DNA of 64,000 nucleotides, from the NCBI GenBank assembly GCA_046349875.1, contig JAXMBN010000009.1:62001-126000 (forward strand), read 5' to 3'. Each line of letters starts with the position of its first letter. Position 1 is the first letter of the stretch. The notes below the pieces were generated by a model. It saw only the letters and a program-made list of their open reading frames with translations, was not told the DNA's origin and ran no database searches. The position numbers and the translations under genes were made by a program. Positions 1-9,061 of this stretch are shown here, piece by piece. This stretch comes from JAXMBN01 sp046349875 (GTDB lineage Bacteria; Planctomycetota; Planctomycetia; Pirellulales; Pirellulaceae).

Positions 1-237
1 CAGATCGACCCAAGTCATATTCTCTCCCACCTCACTTTGGGAAGATTATTGACTCAATTGGGTCGTCATGCCGAAGCCATTCAACATAGCCTTAAGGCGT
101 GCGAGCTCGAGCCAACCGATTCCTTCAACTTCACTGCATTGAGCGTCACCTATCAGCGAGCGTTTGCAGGAACGGGTGATCGTCAGTTTATTTATCTCGC
201 AGAAGAAGCAATGGCGCGGGCACGTTCGATGGAGTAA
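1..237 (+). CDS. TPR-repeat protein, C-terminal fragment
   Basis: The frame is open from the window edge to a TAA stop, leaving 78 residues of a longer protein. The segment TLGRLLTQLGRHAEAI followed by KACELEP has the helix-turn-helix spacing of a tetratricopeptide repeat (small residues, Y/A, then P at the end of helix B), and a second degenerate repeat follows. TPR domains bind partner proteins; the partner cannot be told from this piece. The N-terminus lies outside the window, so no signal peptide or fused domain can be judged. Confidence 0.6.
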   Translation, partial: QIDPSHILSHLTLGRLLTQLGRHAEAIQHSLKACELEPTDSFNFTALSVTYQRAFAGTGDRQFIYLAEEAMARARSME

Positions 238-343
238 ATCTTCCATTTGATCTCTGTGCGTGACATTTCACTCTTTGAATCGTCCTTAGATAAAAGGCAA
301 CATCTGAGATTGCCTTTGATCGGCCGTAAGGAGGGAGTTTGTC

Positions 344-772
344 ATGAATCGGGCCTTGGTAGCATGCGCGTTCTGTGCAACGGTACTCGCGTTTGGACCG
401 CAAGAAGTCTACTCACAATGTCAGCGCGGTGGCGGCGGTTCTTCCCAGCGGACCGGGTCGTCGGGAATGCCGATGCAGAGCAATCCCTATACGCAGAACT
501 CTATTAATCCTTACCAATTAGCGGCGTTGCAACAACAATATGCATTGCAGCAAATGCAATTGAATTACATGCAACAGGCTTTGACTCGGCAAGCTATCAT
601 GCAACAGCAAGAGTATCAGCGCCAGCTGATGGAACAACGCAAGCTGCAAGCTCAGCTTGAAAAGGAACAGCTCGAAGAACTCAAGTCTGAAAACAAAGCC
701 AAGAAGGATCTTTTAACCGATCGGGCCAAGTCCAAGCAGAAACTTGCAGCAGCTGAAAAAAGAGTCGACTAG
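344..772 (+). CDS. Small secreted Gln-rich coiled-coil protein
   Basis: 142 residues. AGGAGG stands a few bases before the ATG at 344, one of the best ribosome sites in the window. The first 24 residues form a signal peptide (MNRALVACAFCATVLAFG, likely cleavage after VYS), then a Gly/Ser stretch and about 85 residues very rich in Gln, Leu, Glu and Lys (LQQQYALQQMQLNYMQQ), predicted as a long amphipathic coiled coil. It is therefore exported and probably oligomerises. I do not recognise a named family; short exported Gln-rich proteins are common in planctomycetes. A 12-bp hairpin follows at 839-878. Confidence 0.72.
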   Translation: MNRALVACAFCATVLAFGPQEVYSQCQRGGGGSSQRTGSSGMPMQSNPYTQNSINPYQLAALQQQYALQQMQLNYMQQALTRQAIMQQQEYQRQLMEQRKLQAQLEKEQLEELKSENKAKKDLLTDRAKSKQKLAAAEKRVD

Positions 773-838
773 TAGCTTCAAGCTGTATTGCCAATTTTGC
801 CTGACTCATCTCGATGGAGTCGTATCGCGTGCCAGGAT

Positions 839-878
839 AGCAAGACTCTCGTTCTAGCAGGTTTCAGAGGGTCTTGCT
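839..878 (+). terminator. Stem-loop, possible terminator
   Basis: AGCAAGACTCTC at 839-850 pairs with GAGGGTCTTGCT at 867-878 (12 bp, one G-T pair, 16-base loop). It lies 67 bases after the small secreted gene and before the convergent ATP-grasp gene, a position that suits a terminator. No T tract follows, so it may instead be an RNA-stabilising hairpin. Confidence 0.35.
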
Positions 879-951
879 GTCCTGTGCTCTTCTATTTCAG
901 AATTCACAGCGGCAGTGCTTCTTCGAAATACCATTCTTCTCTCGATTGCCT

Positions 952-2112
952 TCATATTTCGAGCATTCGCAAGATCTTGTCTCGGTAGGCGTGTAGGGCA
1001 CTCATCAACGACGTTTGATCGCGTCCAATGGTGAATAACGAAACAATGGGCATTCCGACGGCAATCTCTGTCCCTTCCGTCGGAATATCTGCAATCCAGT
1101 TGGATTGGGAACCAGCTGTGGTTCTTCGTTCACTCCACATGATTGATGTGTGCTGGGACGTGATCGAGATCGGTTGTGGTGCGTAGAGAATCGCTTTGGC
1201 GATACAACTATCGGGCTGTCGCGTGAAGCTTGGCATGAAAGAGTTGTGTGTGTTTGGATGGGGGCACCATGGGATTCCCAGTTGAATCCTTCCAAGCTCC
1301 ATACTAGCGGTATAACGTGGATTGATTTCGAGCAGATGGAGTTCGTTCGCATCGTCAACGATAAAGTCGACTCCAATCCAACCCTCGGTGAGATTGAGAT
1401 CGGCCTGAATCCGCTGTCCGAGACGTTGCAGCTTGGATCGTAATGAATTGGTGTCGTTGCACCATCCACCAAGTATGTTGCCGCAATACGCAAATTCCGA
1501 AGGAGCGTTCCACTCGCTTGCTGAAATCGACTCCGCTACCTGAGCAACGGCACACTGCTCTTCACCGAACAAGATGACGGCCGAGCATGATTTTCCATTG
1601 ATTCGTCTTTGCAGAAAGTCACCGTCTTGCAAGTCCGCCTTTTCGCCTTTCGCCTGACGAAATGCTCGAACATGAAACCCGCCGCTCGATCGCATGCTCT
1701 TGATCAGCCACGCCCCCTCATCAAAGTCCGCTAGGCAAGAGGCATCTCGGATGGAAATGGAATGCGGAAAAGCACAACCTGACTCAGAGGCCCATTGCTT
1801 CCATCGTTCGATGCTGCGAAGTGCTTGAAGGCTCTCGAACGAAGGTCCCCATAGTGTTGCTCGGCTGCCGAGCCGCTCTACGACTTCGAGATGATTTTCC
1901 ATCCCTCCAGCGAGAAAGATGCGATCTTGCGAAGCGATGGGGATCGATTGAATTTTTGAAAGGTCACTGAGGCAGTCGAGACGATAGCAGTTGGCAATCG
2001 CTCGCAAATCACGATCGATAAACAGATCGGCGGCTGTTACTTTCCAACCTGCCAGTCGAGCCTCTTCGGCAAGGGCCCGAACACTCGCTCCAATGACGAA
2101 ACACGAACCCAA
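952..2112 (-). CDS. ATP-grasp domain protein
   Basis: 386 residues. The N-terminus (GSCFVIGASVRALAEEARLAG) is a Rossmann-like pre-ATP-grasp fold, the middle carries the ATP-binding part (WLIKSMRSSGGFHVR), and the C-terminal catalytic part contains GVDFIVDDANELHLLEINPR, the E-x-N-P-R Mg-ATP signature of the superfamily. These enzymes ligate a carboxylate to an amine or thiol through an acyl phosphate. Similar proteins sit in planctomycete C1-transfer gene sets, but no such partner is next to it here, so the substrate is open. The only plausible start is a TTG at 2112, directly after the TAG of the upstream gene and in the same frame, with AGG about 10 bases before. Translation is probably coupled to the upstream gene. 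Confidence 0.78.
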   Translation of the reverse strand: MGSCFVIGASVRALAEEARLAGWKVTAADLFIDRDLRAIANCYRLDCLSDLSKIQSIPIASQDRIFLAGGMENHLEVVERLGSRATLWGPSFESLQALRSIERWKQWASESGCAFPHSISIRDASCLADFDEGAWLIKSMRSSGGFHVRAFRQAKGEKADLQDGDFLQRRINGKSCSAVILFGEEQCAVAQVAESISASEWNAPSEFAYCGNILGGWCNDTNSLRSKLQRLGQRIQADLNLTEGWIGVDFIVDDANELHLLEINPRYTASMELGRIQLGIPWCPHPNTHNSFMPSFTRQPDSCIAKAILYAPQPISITSQHTSIMWSERRTTAGSQSNWIADIPTEGTEIAVGMPIVSLFTIGRDQTSLMSALHAYRDKILRMLEI

Positions 2113-3225
2113 CTATTTATCGCCTGTTCCAAGCTTCTTGAAATAGGCTTCAATCACTTCACGGTAGTGGGAGGGAAGATCGCGAGTGATGTTTTGCAAG
2201 GACTCCTGGCGTTGAGCCGGCGGAAGATCACCCCAATTACCTTTGTTCTCAAGCTTCTTAGGATCGACATCACCGGGACCACTTCCCCCTGCAATGCGGC
2301 TATCATCCATCGGCTTGCTGGTTCCATTCTTAGGCTTTGAGTCTTTCTCACTTGCCTTCTTTTGTTGCTGTTGTTGTTCTTGAATCTGTTTTTCAATCTC
2401 ATCAATCAGCTTATCTAACTTATCAACGATATCCTTCTCTTCGGACCGAACTTTCTTGCCGGCGCGTCCAAGATCGAGCCTGCGTTCCACATCGGTCATC
2501 AATCGTGCTACCTCATCCAGGCTATCGGGCTCGAACGATTGAAGATCGCTTTGAATGAGCTTGGCCGTGATGACATATCGAGTCGGAATTTCATTCTCTC
2601 GGCGCAACAAAGAATCAACTTGCGAAACGCACTTTTCTTTGTTCATGAGACCGTGATAACAAACTGCACGATAGAACATGGCCGTTGATGGATCGACTAC
2701 GGCGGAATCGCTAAGCGGTTCGAGCAAATGGAGCGCCTCGTCGTAGTAGGCGGCTTGCGCGTAGGATCGCGCCACAGCAAGTTTGAGATTCTCTTGCAGC
2801 CAACCGGGCACTTTGGAATCAAACCAACTGAGATCCACTGCCTGAAAAGCCTCTTTTCCACCACGAACTTCATTGAGCTTTTGAAGAGTCGCTGCAACGC
2901 GAGCATCGACTATGGATGCCGTTTCCAACAATCGATCCAAGACCGCAGGTCCGCGATCTTCTTGCTGAAGAGATTGCCAAACTTTTTCGGCTTCGGCCCT
3001 TCGTTCGGTTGGGATTTGGGCAAGATCCAGATAGCTCGTCCACTGTTCTTGAATCAATCGCAAATCGGGCCAATTCCACGAGGCCGATTTTTCAAGCAAA
3101 GGATCGGCTACAGGGACGACATCCTGTGCCAAAGCGGAATTTGAAATCGCTCCGAGGCTTGCCACTAGCGATAGGGCAAGCGTTCTGACGATCGTTTTGC
3201 TATTCGCAATCCACTTCCAATTCAT
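2113..3225 (-). CDS. Secreted planctomycete protein with helical repeats
   Basis: 370 residues. A signal peptide (about 1-33, ending ISNSALAQ) is followed by an all-helical region that reads like degenerate TPRs (ARSYAQAAYYDEALHLLEP), a charged Gln/Lys linker (QIQEQQQQQKKASEKDSK), and a conserved tail GNWGDLPPAQRQESLQNI...LPSHYREVIEAYFKKL. That tail is found on many exported planctomycete proteins, including von Willebrand/TPR surface proteins. The role is unknown; a periplasmic or surface scaffold is the best guess. It is the first gene of a two-gene transcript with the ATP-grasp gene, with zero spacing. Confidence 0.72.
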   Translation of the reverse strand: MNWKWIANSKTIVRTLALSLVASLGAISNSALAQDVVPVADPLLEKSASWNWPDLRLIQEQWTSYLDLAQIPTERRAEAEKVWQSLQQEDRGPAVLDRLLETASIVDARVAATLQKLNEVRGGKEAFQAVDLSWFDSKVPGWLQENLKLAVARSYAQAAYYDEALHLLEPLSDSAVVDPSTAMFYRAVCYHGLMNKEKCVSQVDSLLRRENEIPTRYVITAKLIQSDLQSFEPDSLDEVARLMTDVERRLDLGRAGKKVRSEEKDIVDKLDKLIDEIEKQIQEQQQQQKKASEKDSKPKNGTSKPMDDSRIAGGSGPGDVDPKKLENKGNWGDLPPAQRQESLQNITRDLPSHYREVIEAYFKKLGTGDK

Positions 3226-3417
3226 TGCGTCCCCGCAATCCTGCCAACAAGGGCATGGGTGATTGGGCGTCAGGCATCGACTTCCACTGCAACAGAGCGT
3301 CGCTGCTTCTTTACCAAAAGGTCTCTAGAAGTGTATCCGCTCCCTACTACAAGGATAATCAGGCAACGCAAAAATCACAGGAATTAGTGAGTCTGATGCG
3401 CCGATGAGACGCTTCGA

Positions 3418-4584
3418 CTAACGCGGAATTTGAGGATTGCCCGGATTAGCTACACGTTGACCAGGCTGAATCGGTTGAGCCCCATTGTTGTTTGGGGTGG
3501 GCACTTCGGGGCCGGGTGAGAATGGCATTTCGACAATTTTGAAATCCTTCGGTGGGTTGGGAATGAAGGATTGAATGAATGTTTCCTTGATCGTGTCGGC
3601 AAGGGACGCATTCACGTCGTGCTTGCTGAACTCGAACTGTTGATAAACCGGATTGGTAGGTGACCAAGCAGGATCATAAACGATGATACCGTCCGGCAGC
3701 ACTTTGGCTCGGTTCAAAAAGATCGTTACTTTTTGATAGTTGCTCGCATCCTCTGCACGTTTTGGATATGCATCCAACGTGAGAATATCCTGGCGAGGCT
3801 TACCATCGGGACCATTGGGGACATTGCCCGGTTCAATCCAATAACGTTGCTTGACTTTCTGGGCTTCGATACCAAAGACAAAGGGCAACGGGCTTTCTGC
3901 AATTTGAATCCCTTTCATGTTGTCCGGCAATCGAAAACGTTCGACCAACTTTTGATCGCGAACAAACTTGAAAATAGAATCCCCGTCGCAAAGCCACCAA
4001 TCTCCGAATTGGTTGGGGAATTGCTTGTACTGAGGCTTGTTTGCCCCGTCTTTGCCGACGTACACCTCGTGCTTTTCCGACTTAAACATCCCTTTATCGG
4101 GCTTCATGAACCTCAATTCCCCCGAATCGATTGCCGAGGGTGTATTGCCGCTAGTTACCGCTGGATTGAATTCCCATCGTTGGTACTGCGCGGAATACCG
4201 AGTAATACTTGCCGTTGAATTTTGCCAGGCATTCAGTACTTGATCGACCCATGCTTCCGCTTCTTTGGAGAGTGGAGCTCGACCTTGAATGATCGGTGGA
4301 TTGGCAGCGTTGGCTCCTTGGCCCGGATTTACCGGTGTTCCGACATTGCCCGTGTTTGCCGCACCAAACCCAGCCTGACTTCCGGCCGCGTTTCCAGAAA
4401 GAGAATTTCCTTGCAAAGTGCCCTGTGGAGCCCCTATCTGACCGTTGCCTTGAGGATTTCCTAGGTTTTGCGTATTTCCAATTCGTTGCCCCGAAGGTGA
4501 CTGGAGCTGAGCGAGAACAAAGGGTGACGGCAGGCAAGTACCAGCCACTACGAGAAAGAAGGGCAAAAACCGCGTGACTTGCAT
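3418..4584 (-). CDS. Secreted TIGR03009-like planctomycete protein
   Basis: 388 residues with a signal peptide (MQVTRFLPFFLVVAGTCLPS...LAQ) and a low-complexity Gly/Asn/Gln linker (residues about 28-100). A globular domain of about 230 residues follows, with YSAQYQRWEFNP, KPDKGMFKSEKHEVY, QKVKQRYWIEPGN and DILTLDAYPKRAEDASNY, which I recall as the planctomycete-specific domain TIGR03009. The domain resembles LolA/DUF2092-type lipoprotein-carrier folds in its pattern of strands, but that is inference. The tail is Pro/Asn-rich. The gene stands alone, flanked downstream by 190 bases without a gene and upstream by the first palindrome cluster. Confidence 0.7.
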   Translation of the reverse strand: MQVTRFLPFFLVVAGTCLPSPFVLAQLQSPSGQRIGNTQNLGNPQGNGQIGAPQGTLQGNSLSGNAAGSQAGFGAANTGNVGTPVNPGQGANAANPPIIQGRAPLSKEAEAWVDQVLNAWQNSTASITRYSAQYQRWEFNPAVTSGNTPSAIDSGELRFMKPDKGMFKSEKHEVYVGKDGANKPQYKQFPNQFGDWWLCDGDSIFKFVRDQKLVERFRLPDNMKGIQIAESPLPFVFGIEAQKVKQRYWIEPGNVPNGPDGKPRQDILTLDAYPKRAEDASNYQKVTIFLNRAKVLPDGIIVYDPAWSPTNPVYQQFEFSKHDVNASLADTIKETFIQSFIPNPPKDFKIVEMPFSPGPEVPTPNNNGAQPIQPGQRVANPGNPQIPR

Positions 4585-4689
4585 CTTCCTTGACGCCTTT
4601 TGAATCGTGAAATTCGAGCCAATTGAATCCGTAAGTCGTTGAGACTAGCACAATCCCAATCGCAAACCTAGATCAATCCAACCCCAATC

Positions 4690-5230
4690 GGGGACAGTCC
4701 CCACGCATTCCACCCCGGGGACAGTCCCGAGCATGTCAGAATTGCATTTCCCATCCCGGGGACAGTCACCACATTCGTTTCTCTGCCGGAAGGTCTCGGG
4801 GACAGTCCCTAGGCTCTATCACCCCTCGCATAGGCCATCCTTCGTCTTTGCTTGCAAAGCAACCGTGACCTACATATCCCGTACGAATGCTAGCCTTTAT
4901 TTTTCGTGGATCCCATGGGGACAGTCCCCGTGGCTCTCCGGGACGGAAAATTCGGTCCGAAACATTGGGGACAGTCCCAAGCCTGGCAGATTTGCATTTG
5001 CCATCCCGGGGACAGTCACCACATTCGTTTCCTGCTGCCGGAAATCGGTCTCGCGGGTCTCGGGGACAATCCCTTGGCTCTATCACCCCTCGCATAGGCC
5101 GTCCCTTCGGATTTGCTTGCAAAGCAACTGTGACCTGCAAATCCCGTACGAATGCTAGCCATGATGTTTCGTGGATCACACGGGGACTGTCCCCGTGGCT
5201 TTCCGGTACGGAACATTGGGGACAGTCCCC
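4690..5230. repeat. REP-like palindrome cluster A with 250-bp tandem duplication
   Basis: This 770-base non-coding gap before rpmG carries ten copies of GGGGAC(A/T)GTCCCC or one-base variants, starting near 4690, 4717, 4758, 4798, 4917, 4967, 5008, 5062, 5182 and 5218. The block 4731-4980 is repeated as 4981-5230: both copies run CATCCCGGGGACAGTCACCA, then CTCTATCACCCCTCGCATAG, then CCCGTACGAATGCTAGCC, in the same order and about 85-90% alike. ORFs read across the block are repeat artefacts. The element type is typical of REP sequences mobilised by RAYT proteins; one such gene is at 42524. Confidence 0.85.
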
Positions 5231-5357
5231 GTGAGGATAATGGGGCCGAAATTCAAAAGTGAACTAGCGTACGGTGGATGCCTTGGGCATAATTCTGGGC
5301 TCACGTTTGGAATCGGTCCGGCGTGTTGTGACCTGTTTCGATTGATCGAAGACGACC

Positions 5358-5522
5358 ATGGCCAAGAGCAAAAAGAAGAAGGAAACCGTTTTCTTGGTTT
5401 GCCAAGAGACTGGTGATTACAACTACACCCTTTATCGCAAGCCAGGTGGCGAAAAACTTCAGCTTAACAAGTATTGCCCACGATTGCGCAAAGTAACGCT
5501 TCACATCGAGAAGCGTAAGTAA
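5358..5522 (+). CDS. rpmG: 50S ribosomal protein L33
   Basis: 54 residues: MAKSKKKKETVFLVCQETGD, then YNYTLYRKPGG and the C-terminal signature KYCPRLRKVTLHIEKRK. L33 is a small basic protein of the large ribosomal subunit near the E site. Only one cysteine of each zinc knuckle is left (C15 and C40), so this is the zinc-free (C-minus) form rather than the CxxC...CxxC form; such forms are relieved from zinc control. The length is normal. It is followed by two stem-loops, so it is probably a single-gene transcript starting within or after the palindrome cluster. Confidence 0.93.
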   Translation: MAKSKKKKETVFLVCQETGDYNYTLYRKPGGEKLQLNKYCPRLRKVTLHIEKRK

Positions 5523-5548
5523 ACGAATCTGCCGTGCTCTAATGACTG

Positions 5549-5574
5549 GGATACAGAAGTTCCAATCTGTATCC
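5549..5574 (+). terminator. Stem-loop after rpmG
   Basis: GGATACAGA (5549-5557) pairs perfectly with TCTGTATCC (5566-5574), with an 8-base loop, 26 bases after the rpmG stop. No T tract; it may act with the stronger hairpin that follows. Confidence 0.4.
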
Positions 5575-5587
5575 TCGAGCAACGCCG

Positions 5588-5624
5588 AAGCCTCATAAAC
5601 CCTCGGGTTTGATTGAGGCTTTTG
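5588..5624 (+). terminator. Rho-independent terminator of rpmG
   Basis: AAGCCTCA-T-AAACCC pairs with GGGTTT-GA-TTGAGGCTT around a short loop and runs into TTTTG. It sits between rpmG and recJ and would separate their transcripts. Confidence 0.6.
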
Positions 5625-5678
5625 TCTTGCGCGGTTCCAACATCGATGGATAACTCAGAGTGATGGAGTCGGATTGGG

Positions 5679-7478
5679 ATGAGGAAGCTCTGGAAAATAC
5701 CCTGTCCCGATCCCACCCTGATTCAAGAACTGTCGGAACGAGCATCTATCGCGCCCGTGTTAGCGCAATTGCTGATTGGTCGAGGCATCCAAGAATTGGA
5801 TCGGTTTCTCGACCCAAAGCTAACCGATCTTCGCGATCCGGAATTGCTTCCGGGCCTCACCAAAGCGGCTGATCTTCTCCACGATGCGATTCAGGCCGGC
5901 CAACCCATCGTCGTCTACGGAGACTACGATGCAGATGGCATGACTGCAACTTCTATCTTGATGGGTGTTCTGCGTCTGCTGCGAGCCAACGCGACATACC
6001 ACATACCCAATCGACTTGAAGATGGATACGGATTGAATTCCGAAGCCCTTCGAAAACTTGCTTCACTGGGTAAGAAGGTCGTCGTTACCGTCGACTGCGG
6101 CATCGGTTCCGTTCAAGAGGCCGAACTTTGCAAGTCTCTTGGGATGCAGCTGATTATCACGGATCACCATCAATTTGGTGAGCGTCTACCGGATGCCGAT
6201 GCGATCGTGCATCCTGCCCTACCCCATGCCGATTATCCTTTTCATGGCCTATGTGGTGCAGGTGTCGCATTCAAGCTTGCTTGGGGACTTTGCCAACGGG
6301 CAAGTCAATCCAAGAAAGTTTCACCTGAATTGCGAAAGTATTTGCTCGATGCGATTGGACTTGCCGCGATTGGTACCGTAGCCGACGTTGTACCTTTGAT
6401 CGACGAGAATCGGGTGCTCGTACGCCACGGCCTTCGTTCGTTACGAGAGTCAACAAGCCCAGGCATTCAAGCCCTTTTTCAGATCACCAAACTTTCGGAC
6501 AAAGCGGCCCTCGAAAGTGAAGACATTGGCTTCACTTTGGCACCAAGACTGAATGCTGCAGGAAGATTGGGGCAAGCGCAGCTGGCAGTTGAACTCCTCA
6601 CGACCATCGATGCCGATCGCGCCTTAGCGTTGGCTCATTATCTCGATAAACTCAATTCCGATCGTGAGTCACTGGAACGCAGCATTCAGATTGCCGCGGG
6701 CAAACAAATCAAAGAACACTACGATGCGGAAGCGTCACCAGCCTTTGTATTGGCGGCTCCAGGTTGGCATCCGGGTGTCATCGGTGTTGTTGCAGGACGG
6801 CTTGCTGAAAAATACTTCCGTCCGGTGATCATGATCTCGCTCGACAACGTGGGACAAAAGCCCGGCACCGGTTCAGCTCGGTCTCCCGCTTTTCTCAATC
6901 TGCATCAAGCCTTGCTTGCCTGCCAAGACTATCTCGTTTCTTGCGGCGGGCACGCGGCGGCCGCGGGATTGCGAATCGAGGAGAACAACTTGCCTGCTTT
7001 TCGCGAAGCCTTTTGCGAATACGTAGCTAGCAGCATCGGCGTGCAGCGCCCAACTCCCGAACTAGTAATCGATGCGGAAGCCACACTCGGCATGCTTCGA
7101 CTCGATACTGTTCGCCACATTGAGCGGATGGCACCTTTTGGCAACGGCAATCCTAGGCCCATCATCTGCGCATCTCAAGTGGAGTTGGCTGAACCACCGA
7201 AATGCATGGGTAGCAATGACCGGCATCTTTCCGTGCGTCTCAAACAACATGGCGCGGTCATGCGAGCCGTGGCCTTTGGACAAGGAGAATGGGTTCAGCC
7301 CTTGCAGGAAAACCGCGGCCCCATCGACATTGCATTCCGCCCCGTGATTAATGATTTTCGAGGGATGTCGAACGTCGAACTCCACCTAGTGGATTGGCGA
7401 CCTAGCCAAACTCCTGTTTCAGCGCCACATTTCGCCGACGCATCATCCGCTAAACGAGCAGCCTCGGTTGAAGGCTAG
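5679..7478 (+). CDS. recJ: Single-stranded-DNA-specific exonuclease RecJ
   Basis: 599 residues, normal for the family. RecJ degrades single-stranded DNA 5' to 3' in recombination and mismatch repair, using two Mn/Mg ions in the cytoplasm. The DHH phosphoesterase core is complete: VVYGDYDADG (DYDADG at 82-87), VTVDCGIG, and ITDHHQ (DHH at 162-164). The DHHA1 half has GGHAAAAG at 423-430, and the C-terminal OB-like part contains MAPFGNGNPRP, the typical RecJ linker motif. ATG at 5679 was chosen because the IPCPDPTLIQEL start matches RecJ N-termini; the ORF that begins at 5660 is in another frame. Confidence 0.95.
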   Translation: MRKLWKIPCPDPTLIQELSERASIAPVLAQLLIGRGIQELDRFLDPKLTDLRDPELLPGLTKAADLLHDAIQAGQPIVVYGDYDADGMTATSILMGVLRLLRANATYHIPNRLEDGYGLNSEALRKLASLGKKVVVTVDCGIGSVQEAELCKSLGMQLIITDHHQFGERLPDADAIVHPALPHADYPFHGLCGAGVAFKLAWGLCQRASQSKKVSPELRKYLLDAIGLAAIGTVADVVPLIDENRVLVRHGLRSLRESTSPGIQALFQITKLSDKAALESEDIGFTLAPRLNAAGRLGQAQLAVELLTTIDADRALALAHYLDKLNSDRESLERSIQIAAGKQIKEHYDAEASPAFVLAAPGWHPGVIGVVAGRLAEKYFRPVIMISLDNVGQKPGTGSARSPAFLNLHQALLACQDYLVSCGGHAAAAGLRIEENNLPAFREAFCEYVASSIGVQRPTPELVIDAEATLGMLRLDTVRHIERMAPFGNGNPRPIICASQVELAEPPKCMGSNDRHLSVRLKQHGAVMRAVAFGQGEWVQPLQENRGPIDIAFRPVINDFRGMSNVELHLVDWRPSQTPVSAPHFADASSAKRAASVEG

Positions 7479-7651
7479 TCGTCTTCGTGCTGTTTTGGTT
7501 GTTTTTTCGGGGATTGGCGAACCCATTTCTTGCCACTCCCGTCTTCTTGTTGGGATATAATTGCAATAGGTTGATGATTGAACCAGTGGTTCCGACTGGT
7601 TGATCACGTTCAGCCGATCCCTTTGCACCTTCACTATGGAGATTTGCCGGT

Positions 7652-9021
7652 TTGCATACGCACGATCGAAACGAAGGATTGAAAAGCGAACGTTGTATTC
7701 TGGCTCGTCTGCTTCCTCCCGATTCATTATCGACGGAAGATCCGTTAGAAGAACTCGCAGGTCTCGCTAAGACTGCAGGAACACAGGTTATGGCTGGCGT
7801 CGTGCAGCGGCGCGATCATCCCGATCCAGCGACCTATCTTGGCAAAGGGAAGGTGGATGAACTCAAACACGCTGTCGAAATGCATGATGCCGATGTCGTC
7901 ATCTTCGATAACGATCTCAATCCAGGGCAAACGCGCAATCTCGAGAAAATCTTGGAGTGCAAGGTTTTAGATCGAACCGAGCTCATTCTCGATATCTTCG
8001 CTTCCAACGCGCGGACTTATGAATCGCGGTTGGCCGTGGAGCTGGCGCAGTTAGAATACTCACTTCCACGGCTCAAACGAATGTGGACCCACCTTTCGCG
8101 TCAGACGATGGGTGTTGGTATGCGCGGGCCCGGTGAAAAGCAATTGGAAGTGGACCGGCGGCTCGCTGAAAAACGCATTCACGAACTGAAGCTGGAGCTC
8201 GCCAAGGTGGAACGTCGCAAGGCCCGTGAAGTTGCATCACGCGACGGGAGCTTGACCGTGTCGCTGGTCGGCTACACCAACGCCGGTAAGAGCACCTTGA
8301 TGAACACCCTGACCGACGCCGATGTCGAAGCGGTCGATAAGCTCTTTGCCACGCTCGACACGCGAACTCGAAAGTGGCACATTCCCGGGTTTGGAAGTGT
8401 ACTACTCAGCGATACGGTTGGGTTTATTCGCGATCTTCCGCACCGATTGATTGCAAGCTTCCGCGCCACATTGGAGGAAGCTCGTCAGGCAGACCTGCTG
8501 CTACATGTGGCCGATGCAAGCAATGCAGCAGTACTGGATCAGATTTCGGCGGTCTACCAAGTCCTCAAGGAAATCGGGATCGAGGAAAAGGATACCCTTT
8601 TGCTTCTAATAAAGCGGATCGACCTGGGGCACAAGAACGAACGGGCGTATCTTCGATCGCTATCCAAATGCTATTTCGATCGTTACGCGAAAGTGGTGAT
8701 GGACTCCCCGCATTGTCCTTGGCCATTGCCAATGCTTTATCGCGAGATTTTGTCGAGCTTGAGGTAAAGCTTTCTCCAAGCGATGGGAAAACCGTCGCAT
8801 GGCTGACAACAGCAGGAGAGATTCTCTCGAAGCAATACTATGACGACTTCGTGCTAGTGCATTGCCGCATGTCCGCTCGAAATGCCGGCAAACTATTGGG
8901 GCTAGGTGCCGATTTGCGAGTTCTCTCGGGAAAAATCCCTGCGCCCCAAGCGCCTTCGCCGTTCCCCGGCGCTGCGACTTACAAGCCGCTCGGGGAACAG
9001 GATCAACTTGAATCGGCCTAA
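7652..9021 (+). pseudogene. hflX: GTPase HflX, reading frame broken by indels
   Basis: HflX is a ribosome-binding GTPase that rescues or splits stalled ribosomes. Residues 1-330 read in one frame: the HflX domain (ATYLGKGKVDELKH, MRGPGEKQLEVDRR) and the G1 loop GYTNAGKST and G3 loop DTVGFIRDLPH. The frame then fails: G4 NKADR is read one frame away from about 8609, GRIFDRYPNAISIV lies in the third frame at 8643-8690, and RESGDGLPALSLAIANAL onward in the G4 frame to the stop at 9021. So two or three one-base indels lie within 80 bases. The parts add up to the normal length of about 455 residues. I read this as a sequencing error; a true pseudogene is the alternative. Start is TTG 7652 or a slightly later TTG. 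Confidence 0.9.
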
Positions 9022-9061
9022 GCACCTACGGTAACGAAAGCGCGCAGGTGTCTTCGGCATC

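Noticed and set aside
4690..5230. CRISPR array
   Set aside because: Repeat spacing is irregular, the repeats are short palindromes without constant length spacers, and no cas genes are present.
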